Positions 8,968 through 19,577 of a stretch of 64,000 nt of DNA are shown in pieces; positions within the stretch are counted from its first letter, which is position 1; every line of letters begins with the position of its first letter. This stretch comes from Roseiarcus sp963779095 (GTDB lineage: Bacteria > Pseudomonadota > Alphaproteobacteria > Rhizobiales > Beijerinckiaceae). The notes beneath the pieces are model-generated. The model did no database searches, was not told where the DNA came from, and saw only the letters and a program-made list of their open reading frames with translations. The translations under genes and the position numbers were made by a program. The DNA is taken from positions 310,001 through 374,000 of the forward strand of contig CAVZWU010000015.1 of assembly GCA_963779095.1 (NCBI GenBank), read 5' to 3'.

Positions 8968-10438
8968 TCAGTCGGGCGCCTTGCCGAACGGGATCCCGTT
9001 GACCTTGATCGATCGCTCGGCGTCCAGTTCGACCAGCCAGCTCAAGCTGCCGTCGCTCTCGCTTTTTCCGAGGCCCTTGGCCAGCGCCAGAGCGGGCATC
9101 GCCTTGCCGGCGACGTCGGGGCCGAGCGCCTGGACCGCCGCCATCGTCTTGTCGAAACCGCGCATGTGGACCGTGATCGCGCCGGTCGGCTTGTTGTGGT
9201 CAAGGCGGATGGCGCCGGTGAAGTCCGCGTCGACCGCGGGCGCGACGACATGCGAGGGGGCGAACTCGATCCGCACCGGACCGGCGCTGAGCAGAGCCGC
9301 CTCGACCTTGTCCGCATTGTCGTCGCTGAGCACGGGTCCGTCGCCCTGAAGGGTGAGGTCGGAGATCCATTCGTTGGCGGCCGCTGCGATGTCGATGCCC
9401 TTCAAGGTCGCGGCGACATCGATCTTGGACGGCGTCAGGGCGCCGGCGTTGGGCGGGATGAGCCCGACGGGCAGGCTCAAGCCTTCGGCCGAGACGCTGA
9501 AGCTGATCGAACTCTGCGGCCCCGCATTGGCCGCGCCGAGCTGATACTTGACGTTCGCCAGCGCGATTGCGCCCAAGGACGCGGTGACGACGGTCTTCTG
9601 CGCCTCGATCCCCTCGTTGAATTTGAGGCCGGGGGCCGCCAGTTCCTTGAGCAGGCCTTTGAGCTCCGCTTCGTGGCCGGCGAGGTCGGCGCGCGCCGGG
9701 TGCGCCGCAAGCAGGCCCCAAAGGTCGAAGGCCTTGCGGCTCTTGAAGCCGTCGACGCCAAGATTGATCAGCGCCTTTTCCACCCTCGCGCTGAAATTGA
9801 CCGCAGCGTCGTCTGTCGCCGGTCCCCGTCGCCTTGAGGCCGATGTCGGCAATGTCCTCCTTCGCCTCCGTCGACACCGAATTGTCGGCGCCCGTGGTGG
9901 TCGTGATGGTCTCCTGAACGGGGCCGAAATCGATCGACTCGGCGAGCTTCGGGGTCTGGAGCTGGAAGGTTCCCTTGTCCAGGTTCGCCGAGCCGGAGAG
10001 AATCCAGGCGATGGCGGGGCTGATCAGCGCCGTCGAGCGGAAATTCGTGAGTTCGACGCTGCCGCTCGCGTCCTTGGAGCGGAAGGCGATTTTGGGAAGC
10101 GAATCCATGGCGACCCGCCAATTGCCGTCATCCTGCTCGACCGCCTTGTAGGCGATGACGGCGGGATCGTAGGAAACGCCGGTTTCCTTGAGGAGCGCGT
10201 TCAGCGCGCTGAGGTCGGCGGAGACGAGATAGTGGGAGCCCTCCGGGGTCACCGTCACGACCGGAGAGGCGCCGGCCTGCGCGGCAGGCAGAAACTTCGC
10301 GATCAGGGCTTTCAGCGCCTCCGCGCCCTCGGGCGTGGCCGGCTTGTCGCCGGCGAGGGCGGGAAACGCCCAAAGCGCCGCGCGGCCAGCGACACGGGCG
10401 CAAGGCGACGGCGCGATCGGGAGCGGACGGAGATGCAT
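8968..10438 (-). CDS. Exported protein of unknown function (frameshifted)
   Basis: I do not recognise a defined family; a distant resemblance to DUF2125-like or AsmA-like exported proteins of alphaproteobacteria is possible but unproven. The first frame begins with a probable signal peptide (LWAFPALAG before DKPATPEG) and contains GNWRVAMDSLPKIAF; the second runs from VNFSARVEKALINLGVDGF to DAERSIKVNGIPFGKAPD. They join near 9825, where one surplus base breaks an Asp-rich stretch. About 489 residues with many beta-prone repeats (IDVAATLKGIDIAAAANEW). The extreme N-terminus is uncertain. Confidence 0.6.
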
Positions 10439-10560
10439 TGGGCGGCCTGTTCGGTTCAGCGAGGACAATCCGAGTTTGCGCCCAGCCTATTTCAGATTCT
10501 TCGCCGCCGCGCGACAAATTCTGCGTGACGCGGGCCGGGCGACAGCTCGCCAGCCCCGCC

Positions 10561-11467
10561 TCACCGCGCCGGCAACGCCGCCGGCGACGAGCTTTTCGGC
10601 GCTTGCGCCTTGGCGACGCCGGCCTTGACCGCCTGCTGCACCTTCTCGAAGGCGCGCACCTCGATCTGCCGCACCCGCTCGCGCGACACGCCGAATTCGG
10701 CCGAGAGCTCCTCGAGCGTGATCGGGTCGTCGGCCAGCCGGCGGGCCTCGAATATGCGCCGCTCGCGCGGATTGAGCACGCTAAGCGCGCTGCGCAGGGC
10801 GCCCATGCGGGCGTCCAATTCCTCGCGGTCGGCGAGCAGCGTTTCCTGATCGGCGCTGTCGTCGACGAGCCAGTCCTGCCACTCGCCCTCGCCGCCCTCG
10901 CGCAGCGGCGCGTTGAGGGAGGCGTCGCCGCCGAGACGGCGGTTCATGTCGATGACGTCCTGCTTGCCGACGCCGAGCCGCTTCGAGATCGATTCGACCT
11001 GATCGTCGCGCAGATCGCCCTCGTCGAGCGCCGAAATCCGGCTCTTGGCCTTGCGCAGATTGAAGAACAGCTTCTTCTGGCTCGCCGTCGTGCCCATCTT
11101 CACCAGCGACCAGGAGCGCAGGATGTATTCCTGGATCGAGGCGCGAATCCACCACATGGCGTAAGTCGCGAGCTTGAAGCCCTTGTCCGGCTCGAAGCGC
11201 TTGACCGCCTGCATGAGGCCGACGTTGCCCTCGGAAATCACTTCCCCGATCGGCAGGCCGTAGCCGCGATAGCCCATGGCGATCTTGGCCACCAGGCGCA
11301 AATGCGAGGTGACGAGCTTGTGCGCCGCCTCGCGGTCCCCATGCTCGCGCCAGCGCTTGGCGAGCATGTATTCCTCTTGCGGCTCCAGCATCGGGAAACC
11401 GCTTGATCTCCTGCAGGTAGCGGGCAAGCCCAGATTCGCCCGCAATGATGGGAAGCGACGCAGCCAT
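10561..11467 (-). CDS. rpoH: RNA polymerase sigma-32 factor (frameshifted near start)
   Basis: Heat-shock sigma factor. The start MAASLPIIAGESGLARYLQEI is in one frame and the rest (PMLEPQEEYMLAKRWREHGD onward) in another; they meet at 11396-11398, where an extra T on the coding strand turns KRFPMLEPQ into a frameshift. Region 2 (GLPIGEVISEGNVGLMQA, FKLATYAMWWIRASIQEYIL), the RpoH-box-like segment SQKKLFFNLRKAKS and region 4 (LEELSAEFGVSRERVRQIE) are all intact. Corrected length is about 302 residues. As with rplQ, I treat the break as a sequence error. Confidence 0.95.
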
Positions 11468-11612
11468 GTTTTCCTCCGAGTCGGAGCCCGGGTCGTAAAG
11501 CCCGTCTCCGTCGGCGCTAAGGCCGGTTGTGGACTATTGTGGTCGAGCAAGCGTGGCCGAAAAAGGGCCGCACGCTGGCAAAGCTGATTCGAAGCAATTG
11601 TGAAATTTGATT

Positions 11613-12704
11613 TCAGCGGCTCTTCGGCTCAATTTGGCCTTTGTTACACCGCCCGCATACTCTAATGCTTTGAGGAACCTCGAAAAATCTTTGGGCGGGG
11701 AGGCTTCGAACCGAAGCGATTCCGCCGGTGATGGGATGCTCGAAACCGAGCACCGAGGCGTGCAAAGCCTGCCGTCCGAGAGCGGCGAGCGCCGACCGGG
11801 CGCGGTCGCCGAGCAGCGCGGCCTTGGTCTTGAACCCTGATCCATAGACCGAATCACCCAGCAGCGGATGACCGATCGAGGCCATGTGGACCCGGATCTG
11901 GTGGGTCCGCCCGGTCTCGAGCTGGCACGCGACGAGGCTTGCCGGCCCGAGGTTTTCCTCGAGCCGCCAGTGGGTCGTGGCGTGCCGCCCGCGCTCCTCG
12001 CTCATGACCGCCATTTTCTCCCGATGGCGCGGATCGCGGCCGATCGACGCGTCCACCTTGCCGGCGGTCGCATCGAAGGCGCCCCAAACCAGCGCGAGAT
12101 ATTCGCGCTTGAGGGAGCCGGTGCGGCCATGATCGGCGAAGAGGTCGGCCAGGCCCCGATGCGCCGCGTCGGTCTTGGCGACGACCAGAAGCCCGGACGT
12201 GTCCTTGTCGAGCCGGTGCACGATTCCGGGCCGCTTGACCCCGCCGACGCCCGACAGGCTCGCCCCGCAATGCCGGATCAGCGCGTTGACCAGCGTGCCG
12301 GCGGCATGGCCCGGCGCCGGATGGACGACGAGCCCGGCCGGCTTGTCGATCACGATCAGGTGCTCGTCCTCGTAAACGACGGCAAGCGGCATGTCCTCGC
12401 CCGCGAGGGTCGAGTCCTCCGGCGCCGGCGCCTCGAAGGCGATGCGCGCCCCCGCGGCGAGCCGTGTCGAGGGATCGCGCGCGACGCTGTCCGTCGATCG
12501 CTCACTTCGCCCGCCTCGATCAGCGCTTTGAGCCGGGTGCGCGACAGCGCGATGCGCCTTGCGGCCGCAGCCTGGCCGAGGAAACGGTCGAGCCGCTCGC
12601 CCGCGTTCTCCTCGCCGACGTCGAAAACCTGCGGCCCTTCGGGCGCGACAAGCGGAGCGATGCGCGCCGCCTCGACCGGGCACGTCTTCCAGCTCGACCG
12701 TCAT
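11613..12704 (-). CDS. rluD: 23S rRNA pseudouridine synthase RluD (several frameshifts)
   Basis: Makes pseudouridines in 23S rRNA helix 69. The catalytic domain is intact: VVYEDEHLIVIDKPAGLVVHP, the active-site Asp in HRLDKDTSGLLVV, ETGRTHQIRVHMA and GHPLLGDSVYG. The N-terminal S4-like domain is only seen by switching frames after about 12 residues (VAPEGPQVFDVGEE, GERLDRFLGQAA, LSRTRLKALIEAGEVS), so at least three indels lie between 12440 and 12690. Read through them, the protein is of normal RluD size. The bmt gene lies directly upstream on the same strand. Confidence 0.88.
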   Translation of the reverse strand: MTVELEDVPGRGGAHRSACRARRAAGFRRRRGERGRAARPFPRPGCGRKAHRAVAHPAQSADRGGRSERSTDSVARDPSTRLAAGARIAFEAPAPEDSTLAGEDMPLAVVYEDEHLIVIDKPAGLVVHPAPGHAAGTLVNALIRHCGASLSGVGGVKRPGIVHRLDKDTSGLLVVAKTDAAHRGLADLFADHGRTGSLKREYLALVWGAFDATAGKVDASIGRDPRHREKMAVMSEERGRHATTHWRLEENLGPASLVACQLETGRTHQIRVHMASIGHPLLGDSVYGSGFKTKAALLGDRARSALAALGRQALHASVLGFEHPITGGIASVRSLPAQRFFEVPQSIRVCGRCNKGQIEPKSR

Positions 12705-12749
12705 CGGCCTCGGCCGGACGACTCCAGGCGCGCTGCTTCGCCTTTGAGT

Positions 12750-13738
12750 TCACGTACGCTCCCGCCGGCGCGGCCGACCGGCGCCGGTCTCCGCCGCGGG
12801 CGGCGCGACAAGGGGGCCGAGCGCCGCGACGATCGCCTCCACGTCCGGACGCGCGCCGGGTTTGTGGGCGTCGAGCCCGCGCCGCATCGCCGCGACATGG
12901 GCCGGGCGTGTTGCCGCAACAGCCGCCGACGATGCGCGCGCCGCAATCCGCGGCCAGTCCAGCGTATCTCTCCATCAGTTCGGGCGTGCCGGAATAGTGG
13001 ATTTCCGCACCGTGCCATTGCGGCACGCCGGCGTTGGCCTTGGCGATCAGCGATCGCGCCCGGCCTCATCCCAAGGATCGCCGCCAGGAGATCGGAGGCG
13101 CCGACGCCGCAATTCGCGCCATAGGCGACAGGCGCCGGCTCGAAAGCCTGCGACAAGATCGCTGAACGCGGCGGGCGCCACGCCCATCATCGTGCGTCCG
13201 GCGGTGTCGAAGCTGGCGGTGACCGTGTATGGCATGCCGCACTTGGCCGCGGCCAGCGCCGCCGCCCGCATTTCCTCCGGCGCCGACATGGTCTCGATCC
13301 AGGCGACGTCCGCGCCGCCTTCGCGCAGGCCCTCGATCTGCTCGATGAAGACGTCGACCGCCTCGTCTTCGCTCAACGGTCCGAGCGGAGCCAGGAGGTC
13401 GCCCGTCGGTCCGACCGATCCGGCGACAACGACCGGCCGCCCGCGCGCTGTCGGCGACTTTGCGCGCGTTCTCGGGCGGCGAGACGATTGAGCTCGCGCG
13501 TCCGCCCCTCGAGCTTGTGCAGCATCAGGCGGCGGCGGTTGGCCCCGAAACTGTTGGTCAGAATGATGTCGGAGCCCGCGTCGACGAAAGCCCGATGCAG
13601 GCTCTCGATCCGATCGGGATGCTCGGCGTTCCAGAGTTCGGGCGAATCGCCGGAAGTCAGGCCCATGGCGAAGAGGTTGGTGCCGGTCGCGCCGTCCGCC
13701 AGCAGCGGCCGGCCCTCGGCCAGAAGGGATTGCAACAT
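12750..13738 (-). CDS. bmt: Betaine/homocysteine-type S-methyltransferase (broken)
   Basis: Zinc-dependent methyl transfer to homocysteine. In pieces across frames one can read LLADGATGTNLFAMGL, WNAEHPDRIESLHRAFVDAG, DIILTNSFGANRRRLMLH, then IEGLREGGADVAWIETMSAPEE and TVTASFDTAGRTMMGV, then GANCGVGASD and RIVGGCCGNTPGH. The three zinc-ligand cysteines (one in GANCG, two in GGCCG) are therefore encoded. At least four frame changes are needed, more than any other short gene here, so it may be a real pseudogene. Start ATG at 13738; the stop after GRPRRRERT ends at 12750. Confidence 0.8.
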
Positions 13739-14193
13739 GTCGGGTTCTCTAGTGGATAGAATCAAACGCTTCGAACCCCTTGCAAGCCGGAGAACTCCTT
13801 GAAATTGCGGAAGGCGCCCCGGACTCTTACGTTTGATTTTGACCACTAGGACGCCGTGGCCGGGTTTTCACCATATTTAGCGTGTCAGCCACCGAGCGCA
13901 AGGTTTCGAGCTCGCGCGTTGGTGTCAAGGACAATGGTCTGCGGGAAGGACAAAGCGCGATCTCGTTGCGGGCGTCGATGATGAGGCTCTCGGCTGGATC
14001 GAGGCTGTCTCGGAATTCTACCGCCCGACGGCCAAACGAGCGGCTTTCGTCATGGGCTTGCCGCCTCGCCTCCGCGCCCGATGGTTGCGCCATATTTGTC
14101 GAAAGTACCCGCGGTTGTTTTTCATCGAAGACGCTTAAGCCGCGTGCTAAATTCACAGCGCAAGGACGCGCTGAAAAATTGATAGGGTCGCCC
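13739..14193. other. Interval with no supportable gene
   Basis: A minus-strand frame across 13827-14195 exists but shows no family motif and has no good ribosome site. I see no hairpin with a T-run, no repeat and no RNA gene. The promoter of the large gene at 14194 presumably lies in the last 150 bases, but no clear sigma-70 boxes stand out. Confidence 0.5.
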
Positions 14194-17100
14194 ATGCTTC
14201 ACGCTCTGCGCTCGCTCGCCGTCCTTCTGATCCTGCTTGCCGGGCGCCGCCGGCGCGGCGGAGACCAAGCCCTTCGCGCGCGAGGACATGGCGAGCGACG
14301 CCGTGCGGCTCGACCGAGACGCTGCGCATCGCGACGGCGGCGATTGGCGCTCAGGTCAAGGGCAAGACGCCGCAGCAATTGCTTGACCGAAGCCGCCAGG
14401 GCTGTCGTCGGCGGCGATTTCGCGACCGCCGAGAAGCTCGCCGGCGCGGCGATCACCGCCGCGCCCAAGGACCCGGCCAACTGGCTTGCTTACGCCGGGA
14501 TCGCCGCCGCGGCCGACGACGCCAAGGCGAACGACCGCTACGAAATGGTCACGCGAGGGCGCGACCGCGGCTTATGCCGCCTATCAGCATTCGACGACGC
14601 CGGACGCCCAGGCCGCGGCGCTTGCTGAGCTCGCCGATCTGCTCGCGCGCCACGAGCAATGGCGCCCCGCGCTCGACGCCCTGAAAGCCTCGCTCGACCG
14701 CCGCGACTCGGTCGACGTGCGCAAGACCTACGAGGCGATGCGCGCCGAGCACGGCTTCCGCATTCTCGACTACAAGGTCGACAACGAATCCGCTTTGCCG
14801 CGCGTCTGCTTCAATTTCTCCGAAGCCGCTCGCGCGCCGGACCGATTTTTCGCCCTATGTCGCGGTGTCGGGGTCGTCCGACACCGCGATCTCGAACGAG
14901 GACCAGCAGATCTGCGTCGAGGGCCTCAAGCATGGCGAGCGCTACGCGATCGTGCTGCGGCAGGGCCTGCCCTCGGCGGTCGGCGAATCGCTGCTCAAAT
15001 CGGCCGACTACGAGATCTACGTGCGCGACCGCTCGCCGCAGGCGCATTTCGCTGGCCGGGCCTACGTGCTGCCGCGCCAGGGCCAGAAGGGCGCGCCGCT
15101 CGTCACCGTCAACACGGCCAAGGTCTCGATCGACGTCTATCGCGTCGGCGACCGCAATCTGCTGGCGACCGTCAATCGCGACGATTTTCTTAAACCCATC
15201 GAACTCGTCGCGCGCGCGAGGAGATCGCCTCGCAGGACGGAGCGAAAGTCTGGAGCGGGACGATGGACGTCGCCTCCGCGCTCAACCAGGACGTCGTGAC
15301 CGACTTTCCGGTGCTCGACGCGGTCGGCAAGCTCGAGCCCGGCGTCTATGTGATCACCGCGCGGCCGTGGAAGGGCGCGGCGAATCCCGCCGACGCCAGC
15401 GCCGACGAGAGCGTGCAGCTCGCGGCGCAATGGATGGTGGTCTCCGATCTGGGGCTGACCGCGATCTCCGGCGACGACGGCGTGCATGCGCTCGTCCAGT
15501 CGCTGGGGTCCGCCGGGCCGCTCGCCGGCGTCGAGCTCAGGCTCATTGCGCGCAACAACGAAGTGCTGGCGACGAAGACGACCGGCGCCGACGGGCGGGT
15601 CGATTTCGATCCCGGGCTCTCGCGCGGCAAGGGCGGTTCGGCGCCCGGCCTTCTGGTCGCGACGCTCGCCGGCGACTACGGATTTCTCAGCCTCGCTCAG
15701 AACGCCTTCGACCTCACCGACCGCGGCGTCGCCGGCCGCGATCCGCCGAGCGGGCTCGACGCGTTCCTCTACACCGAGCGCGGCGTCTACCGCTCCGGCG
15801 AGACCGTGTTCGCCACGGCTCTTCTGCGCGACTCGAAGGGCGTGGCGAAATCCGGCTTGCCGCTGACGCTCGTCGTCAAGCGGCCGGACGGCGTCGAATA
15901 TCGGCGCGCGACGCTGCCCGACCAGGGTCTCGGCGGCCGCGCCTACGCCATACCGCTGCTGCCAGGCTCGGCGGCGGGAAAATGGTCGATCGAGGCTTAC
16001 GCCGATCCGAAGGGCGAGAGCATCGGCCGGGTCGAGTTCCTGCTCGAGGATTACATTCCCGAGCGGCTCGATTTCACCCTGCATCCGGCGAAGCCGGTCA
16101 TCGATCCGGGCGAACCGGTCGACTTCTCGCTCGACGCGCGCTTTCTCTACGGCGCGCCGGCGAGCGGGCTCGACGTCACCGGCGCGATTCGGCTGCAGGC
16201 GGTCGAAGGCGGGGCGCTCGCCGGTTTTCCTGGCTATGTCGCCGGCCTCGCCGACGATGATTTCACCACCGTCGAGAACCAGTTCTCCGACAAGGTTCAG
16301 ACCGACGACAAAGGCCACGCCGACCTTTCGGTCGAATTGCCGGAAGGCGCGAGCACGCGCCCGCTTGAAGCGAAACTGATCGTCGACGTCGGCGAGCCGG
16401 GCGGGCGCACGGTCGAGCGCACGCTCACGCTGCCTGTGCGGGCGAAGGGCGTGATGGTCGGAGTCAAAAAGGACTTCGACGCTTCGTTGAGCGCGGGCGA
16501 CGTCGCGACCTTCGAGGCGATCGCGGTTCCGCCGGACGGCGCGCGCATCGCGCGCAAAGGCGCGGCCTGGTCGCTCTATCAGGTCACCAACGACTATCAG
16601 TGGTTCAACGCCGACGGCCGCTGGAGCTACGAGCCGGTCAAGTCGTCGAAGCGCGTCGCGAGCGGGACGATCGACATCGGCGCCGACGTGCCCGCCAAGT
16701 TTTCCGGCCGCGTCGGCTGGGGCGCGCATCGGCTCGACATCAAGACGCTCGACGGCGAGGAGACGAGCGTCACCTTCGACGTCGGCTGGTCGGGAACGGC
16801 CGAGCGCCGACACGCCCGACAACGTGGTCGTGACCCTCGACAAGACGAACTACGCGGCTGGCGAAGAGGCCAAATTGCGCATCGCCTCCGCCTTCGCCGG
16901 CAAGGCGACCATCGCGCTCGTCGGCGACAAGATCGAGCGCTTCATCGACGTCGATCTTGTCGCCGGCGACAATGTCGTTCCGTTCTCCATCGGCGGCGAC
17001 TGGGGCCCTGGCGCCTATGCCGTCGCGCTGACCCATCGTCCGCTCGACGTTGGCGCCAAGCGCATGCCCGGCCGCGCGCATCGGCGTCGCCTGGTTCGCC

Positions 17101-19453
17101 ATCGATCGCGGCTCGCATACGCTCGACGTCAAGCTCGACGCGCCGCCGCTCGCGCGGCCGCGCCAATCGATGACGCTCCCCATTCATCTCGCCGGCCTTG
17201 CGCCGGGCGAGGAGGCGCGGGTGACCGTCTCGGCGGTCGATGTCGGCATCCTCAATCTGACCGGATTCAAGACGCCCGACCCGGCCGCCTATTTCTTCGG
17301 GCAGCGCAAGCTGCCGGTCGAGATTCGCGATCTCTGGGGCATGCTGATCGACGGCATGCAGGGCGCGGCCGGCGCCATTCATACCGGCGGCGACGCGGGC
17401 GGCGCGCTCGAAGGCAATCTGCCGACGCAGGAGCCGCTGGCGCTGTTCTCGGGCGTCGTCAGGGTGGACGATCAGGGGAACGCGACCGTCTCGTTCGATC
17501 TGCCGGCGTTCAACGGCTCGGTGCGGCTGACCGCCGTCGCCTGGTCGAAGGACAAGGTCGGGTCCGCTCAGGCCGACGTGACGGTGCGCGATTCGGTCGT
17601 CGTCGCGGCGACCCTGCCGCGCTTCCTCAATGTCGGCGACCGCTCCGAAATGCATGTCGATCTCGACAATGTCGAAGGCGAAGCTGGCGACTACAAGCTC
17701 GACCTCGACATCCATGGGCCGCTCACCGCCGATGCGGACGCGATGACGAAGACGGTGCGCCTCGACCTGCATCAGCGCCAATCGGTCGCGATGCCGATCG
17801 CGGCCGCCGGCGTCGGCGTGGCCGAGCTTGACCTCAGACTGACGGGGCCGAAGACGGATCTGACGCAGCATTTCCGGCTCGGCGTCGCCTCCGGCGCGCC
17901 TGAATCCTACCGGCGCACGGTGACGCCTCTGCCGCGCGGAGGAAGCCAGACCATCTCCGGCGATCTCCTCGCCGACTTCATTCCCGGCACGGGCTCGATC
18001 GCGATCTCCGCTTCGCCCTTCGGCGCGCTCGACGCGCCGGCGCTGCTGGCGGCGCTGCAGCGCTATCCTTACGGCTGTTCGGAGCAGACGGTCAGCGATC
18101 GCCATGCCGCTGCTCTACGTCAATCGCCTCGCCTCGATCGAGCATCTCGGCGTCGATCCCGATCTCGACGGACGGATCAGCCAGGCGATCGAGCGCGAGC
18201 TCAGCCGCCAGAGCGCGAGCGGCGCGTTCGGCATGTGGAGCGCCGACAGCAACGATGACGACCTCTGGCTCGACGCGTTCGTCACCGACTTCCTGACCCG
18301 CGCGCGGGAGCGCAATTTCGCCGTGCCGCAGCCAAGCCTTCGATCAGGCGCTCGACCGGCTGCGCAACGAGGTCGTCAACGCGCCGGAGCCGAACAAGGA
18401 CAATTCCGCGGCGCTCGCCTATGCGCTCTATGTTCTCGCGCGCAACGGGCGCCCCGTAATCGGCGATCTGCGCTATCTCACCGACGCCAAGCTCGACGCC
18501 TTCACGACCCCGCTCGGCAAGGCCCAGCTTGCGGCTGCGCTGGCGATGCTCGGGGACCAGGCGCGCGCCGCCAGCGCTTTCGGCGCGGCGCTCAAGGCTC
18601 TCGACGCCGAGCGCGACGAGGGCGTCTCGCGGCCCGACTATGGCTCGCGGCTGCGCGACGCCGCGGCCGTGCTTGCGCTCGTCGCCGAGGCCAATCTCGG
18701 CGGCGCAATTCAGGGCGACGCGATCGCGCGCGCCGGCGCCGTTCTTGAGCAGGCGAGGGCGCAGCGCTCGTTTCTCAGCACGCAGGAAATGAACTGGATG
18801 ACGCTCGCCGCCGAGGGGCTCGCCGAGCATGCGAGCCTCGCCCAATTCCGCGTCGACGGCGAGCCGGTCAAGGGCGCGCTCTACCGCCGCTGGAGCGGGC
18901 CGACGCTTTCCGGGCAGTCGATCGTCATCGCCAATGCGGGACAGAACTCCGGCGCAACTCGTTGTCTCGGTTTCCGGCGCGCCGATCGAGCCGGATCCGG
19001 CCGCCGCCAACGGCTATGCGATCGAGCGGTCGTTCTACAAGCTCGACGGAACCAGGATCGACGCGCTGCAAAGCATGGCGCAGAACGAGCGCGTCGTGGT
19101 GGCGCTCAAGGTGACCGAGGCGCAGGCGCGCCCCGCCCGCCTGCTGGTCGTCGACCGGCTGCCCGCCGGTCTCGAGATCGACAATCCGGCGCTGGTGGAC
19201 GGCGGCTCGGTCGAGGCCTTCTCGTTGGCTGAGCAAGGACGTCGAGCCTGCGCATACCGAATATCGCGACGACCGCTTCGTGGCGGCGTTCGATCGCGCC
19301 GAGGGCCAGTCGGCGTTCATCACCATGGCCTATGTCGTGCGCGCCGTCGCGCCCGGCCGCTACATCTATCCGCCGGCGACGGCCGAAGACATGTACGACC
19401 CCGAACGCTACGGCCGCACCGCCTTTGGCGAACTGGAGGTGAGGGCGAAGTGA
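14194..19453 (+). CDS. Bacterial alpha-2-macroglobulin (many frameshifts)
   Basis: A giant periplasmic or outer-membrane protease inhibitor of the YfhM type, about 1750 residues once frames are joined. An N-terminal signal peptide (MLHALRSLAVLLILLAG) is followed by MG-type beta domains; conserved segments include GLDAFLYTERGVYRSGETV, KWSIEAYADPKGESIG, VDVGILNLTGFKTPDP and LPAFNGSVRLTAVAWSKD. The thioester motif CSEQ in YPYGCSEQTVS is at 18076-18087, so it should be able to form the Cys-Gln thioester that traps proteases covalently. At least eight frame changes occur (near 14250, 14550, 14840, 15220, 16805, 17080, 18100, 18330, 18950, 19230). The pbpC gene follows, the usual partner. Confidence 0.9.
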
Positions 19454-19496
19454 GGCGGCAAGACCCTCATCCGGACCCTCATCCGGCCCTTCGACC

Positions 19497-19544
19497 CCTT
19501 CTCCCCGAGGGAGAGGGGGAATCCCTTCTCCCTCGGGGAGAAGG
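19497..19544. repeat. REP-like hairpin between the macroglobulin and pbpC genes
   Basis: Two 22-base arms (ccttctccccgaggg… at 19497-19518 and …ccctcggggagaagg at 19523-19544) are complementary with one mismatch around a 4-base loop. Direct copies of ccctcatccgg and gatgaggg surround it. This matches the form of palindromic units common in Hyphomicrobiales intergenic DNA. Its place inside a likely operon suggests a role in mRNA stability, which is inference. Confidence 0.7.
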
Positions 19545-19577
19545 TGGTCGGCGTAGCCGACCGGATGAGGGTGCGGC

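Noticed and set aside
13827..14195. Minus-strand reading frame of about 120 residues before the macroglobulin gene
   Set aside because: No family motif, no good ribosome site, and composition like a random GC-rich frame.
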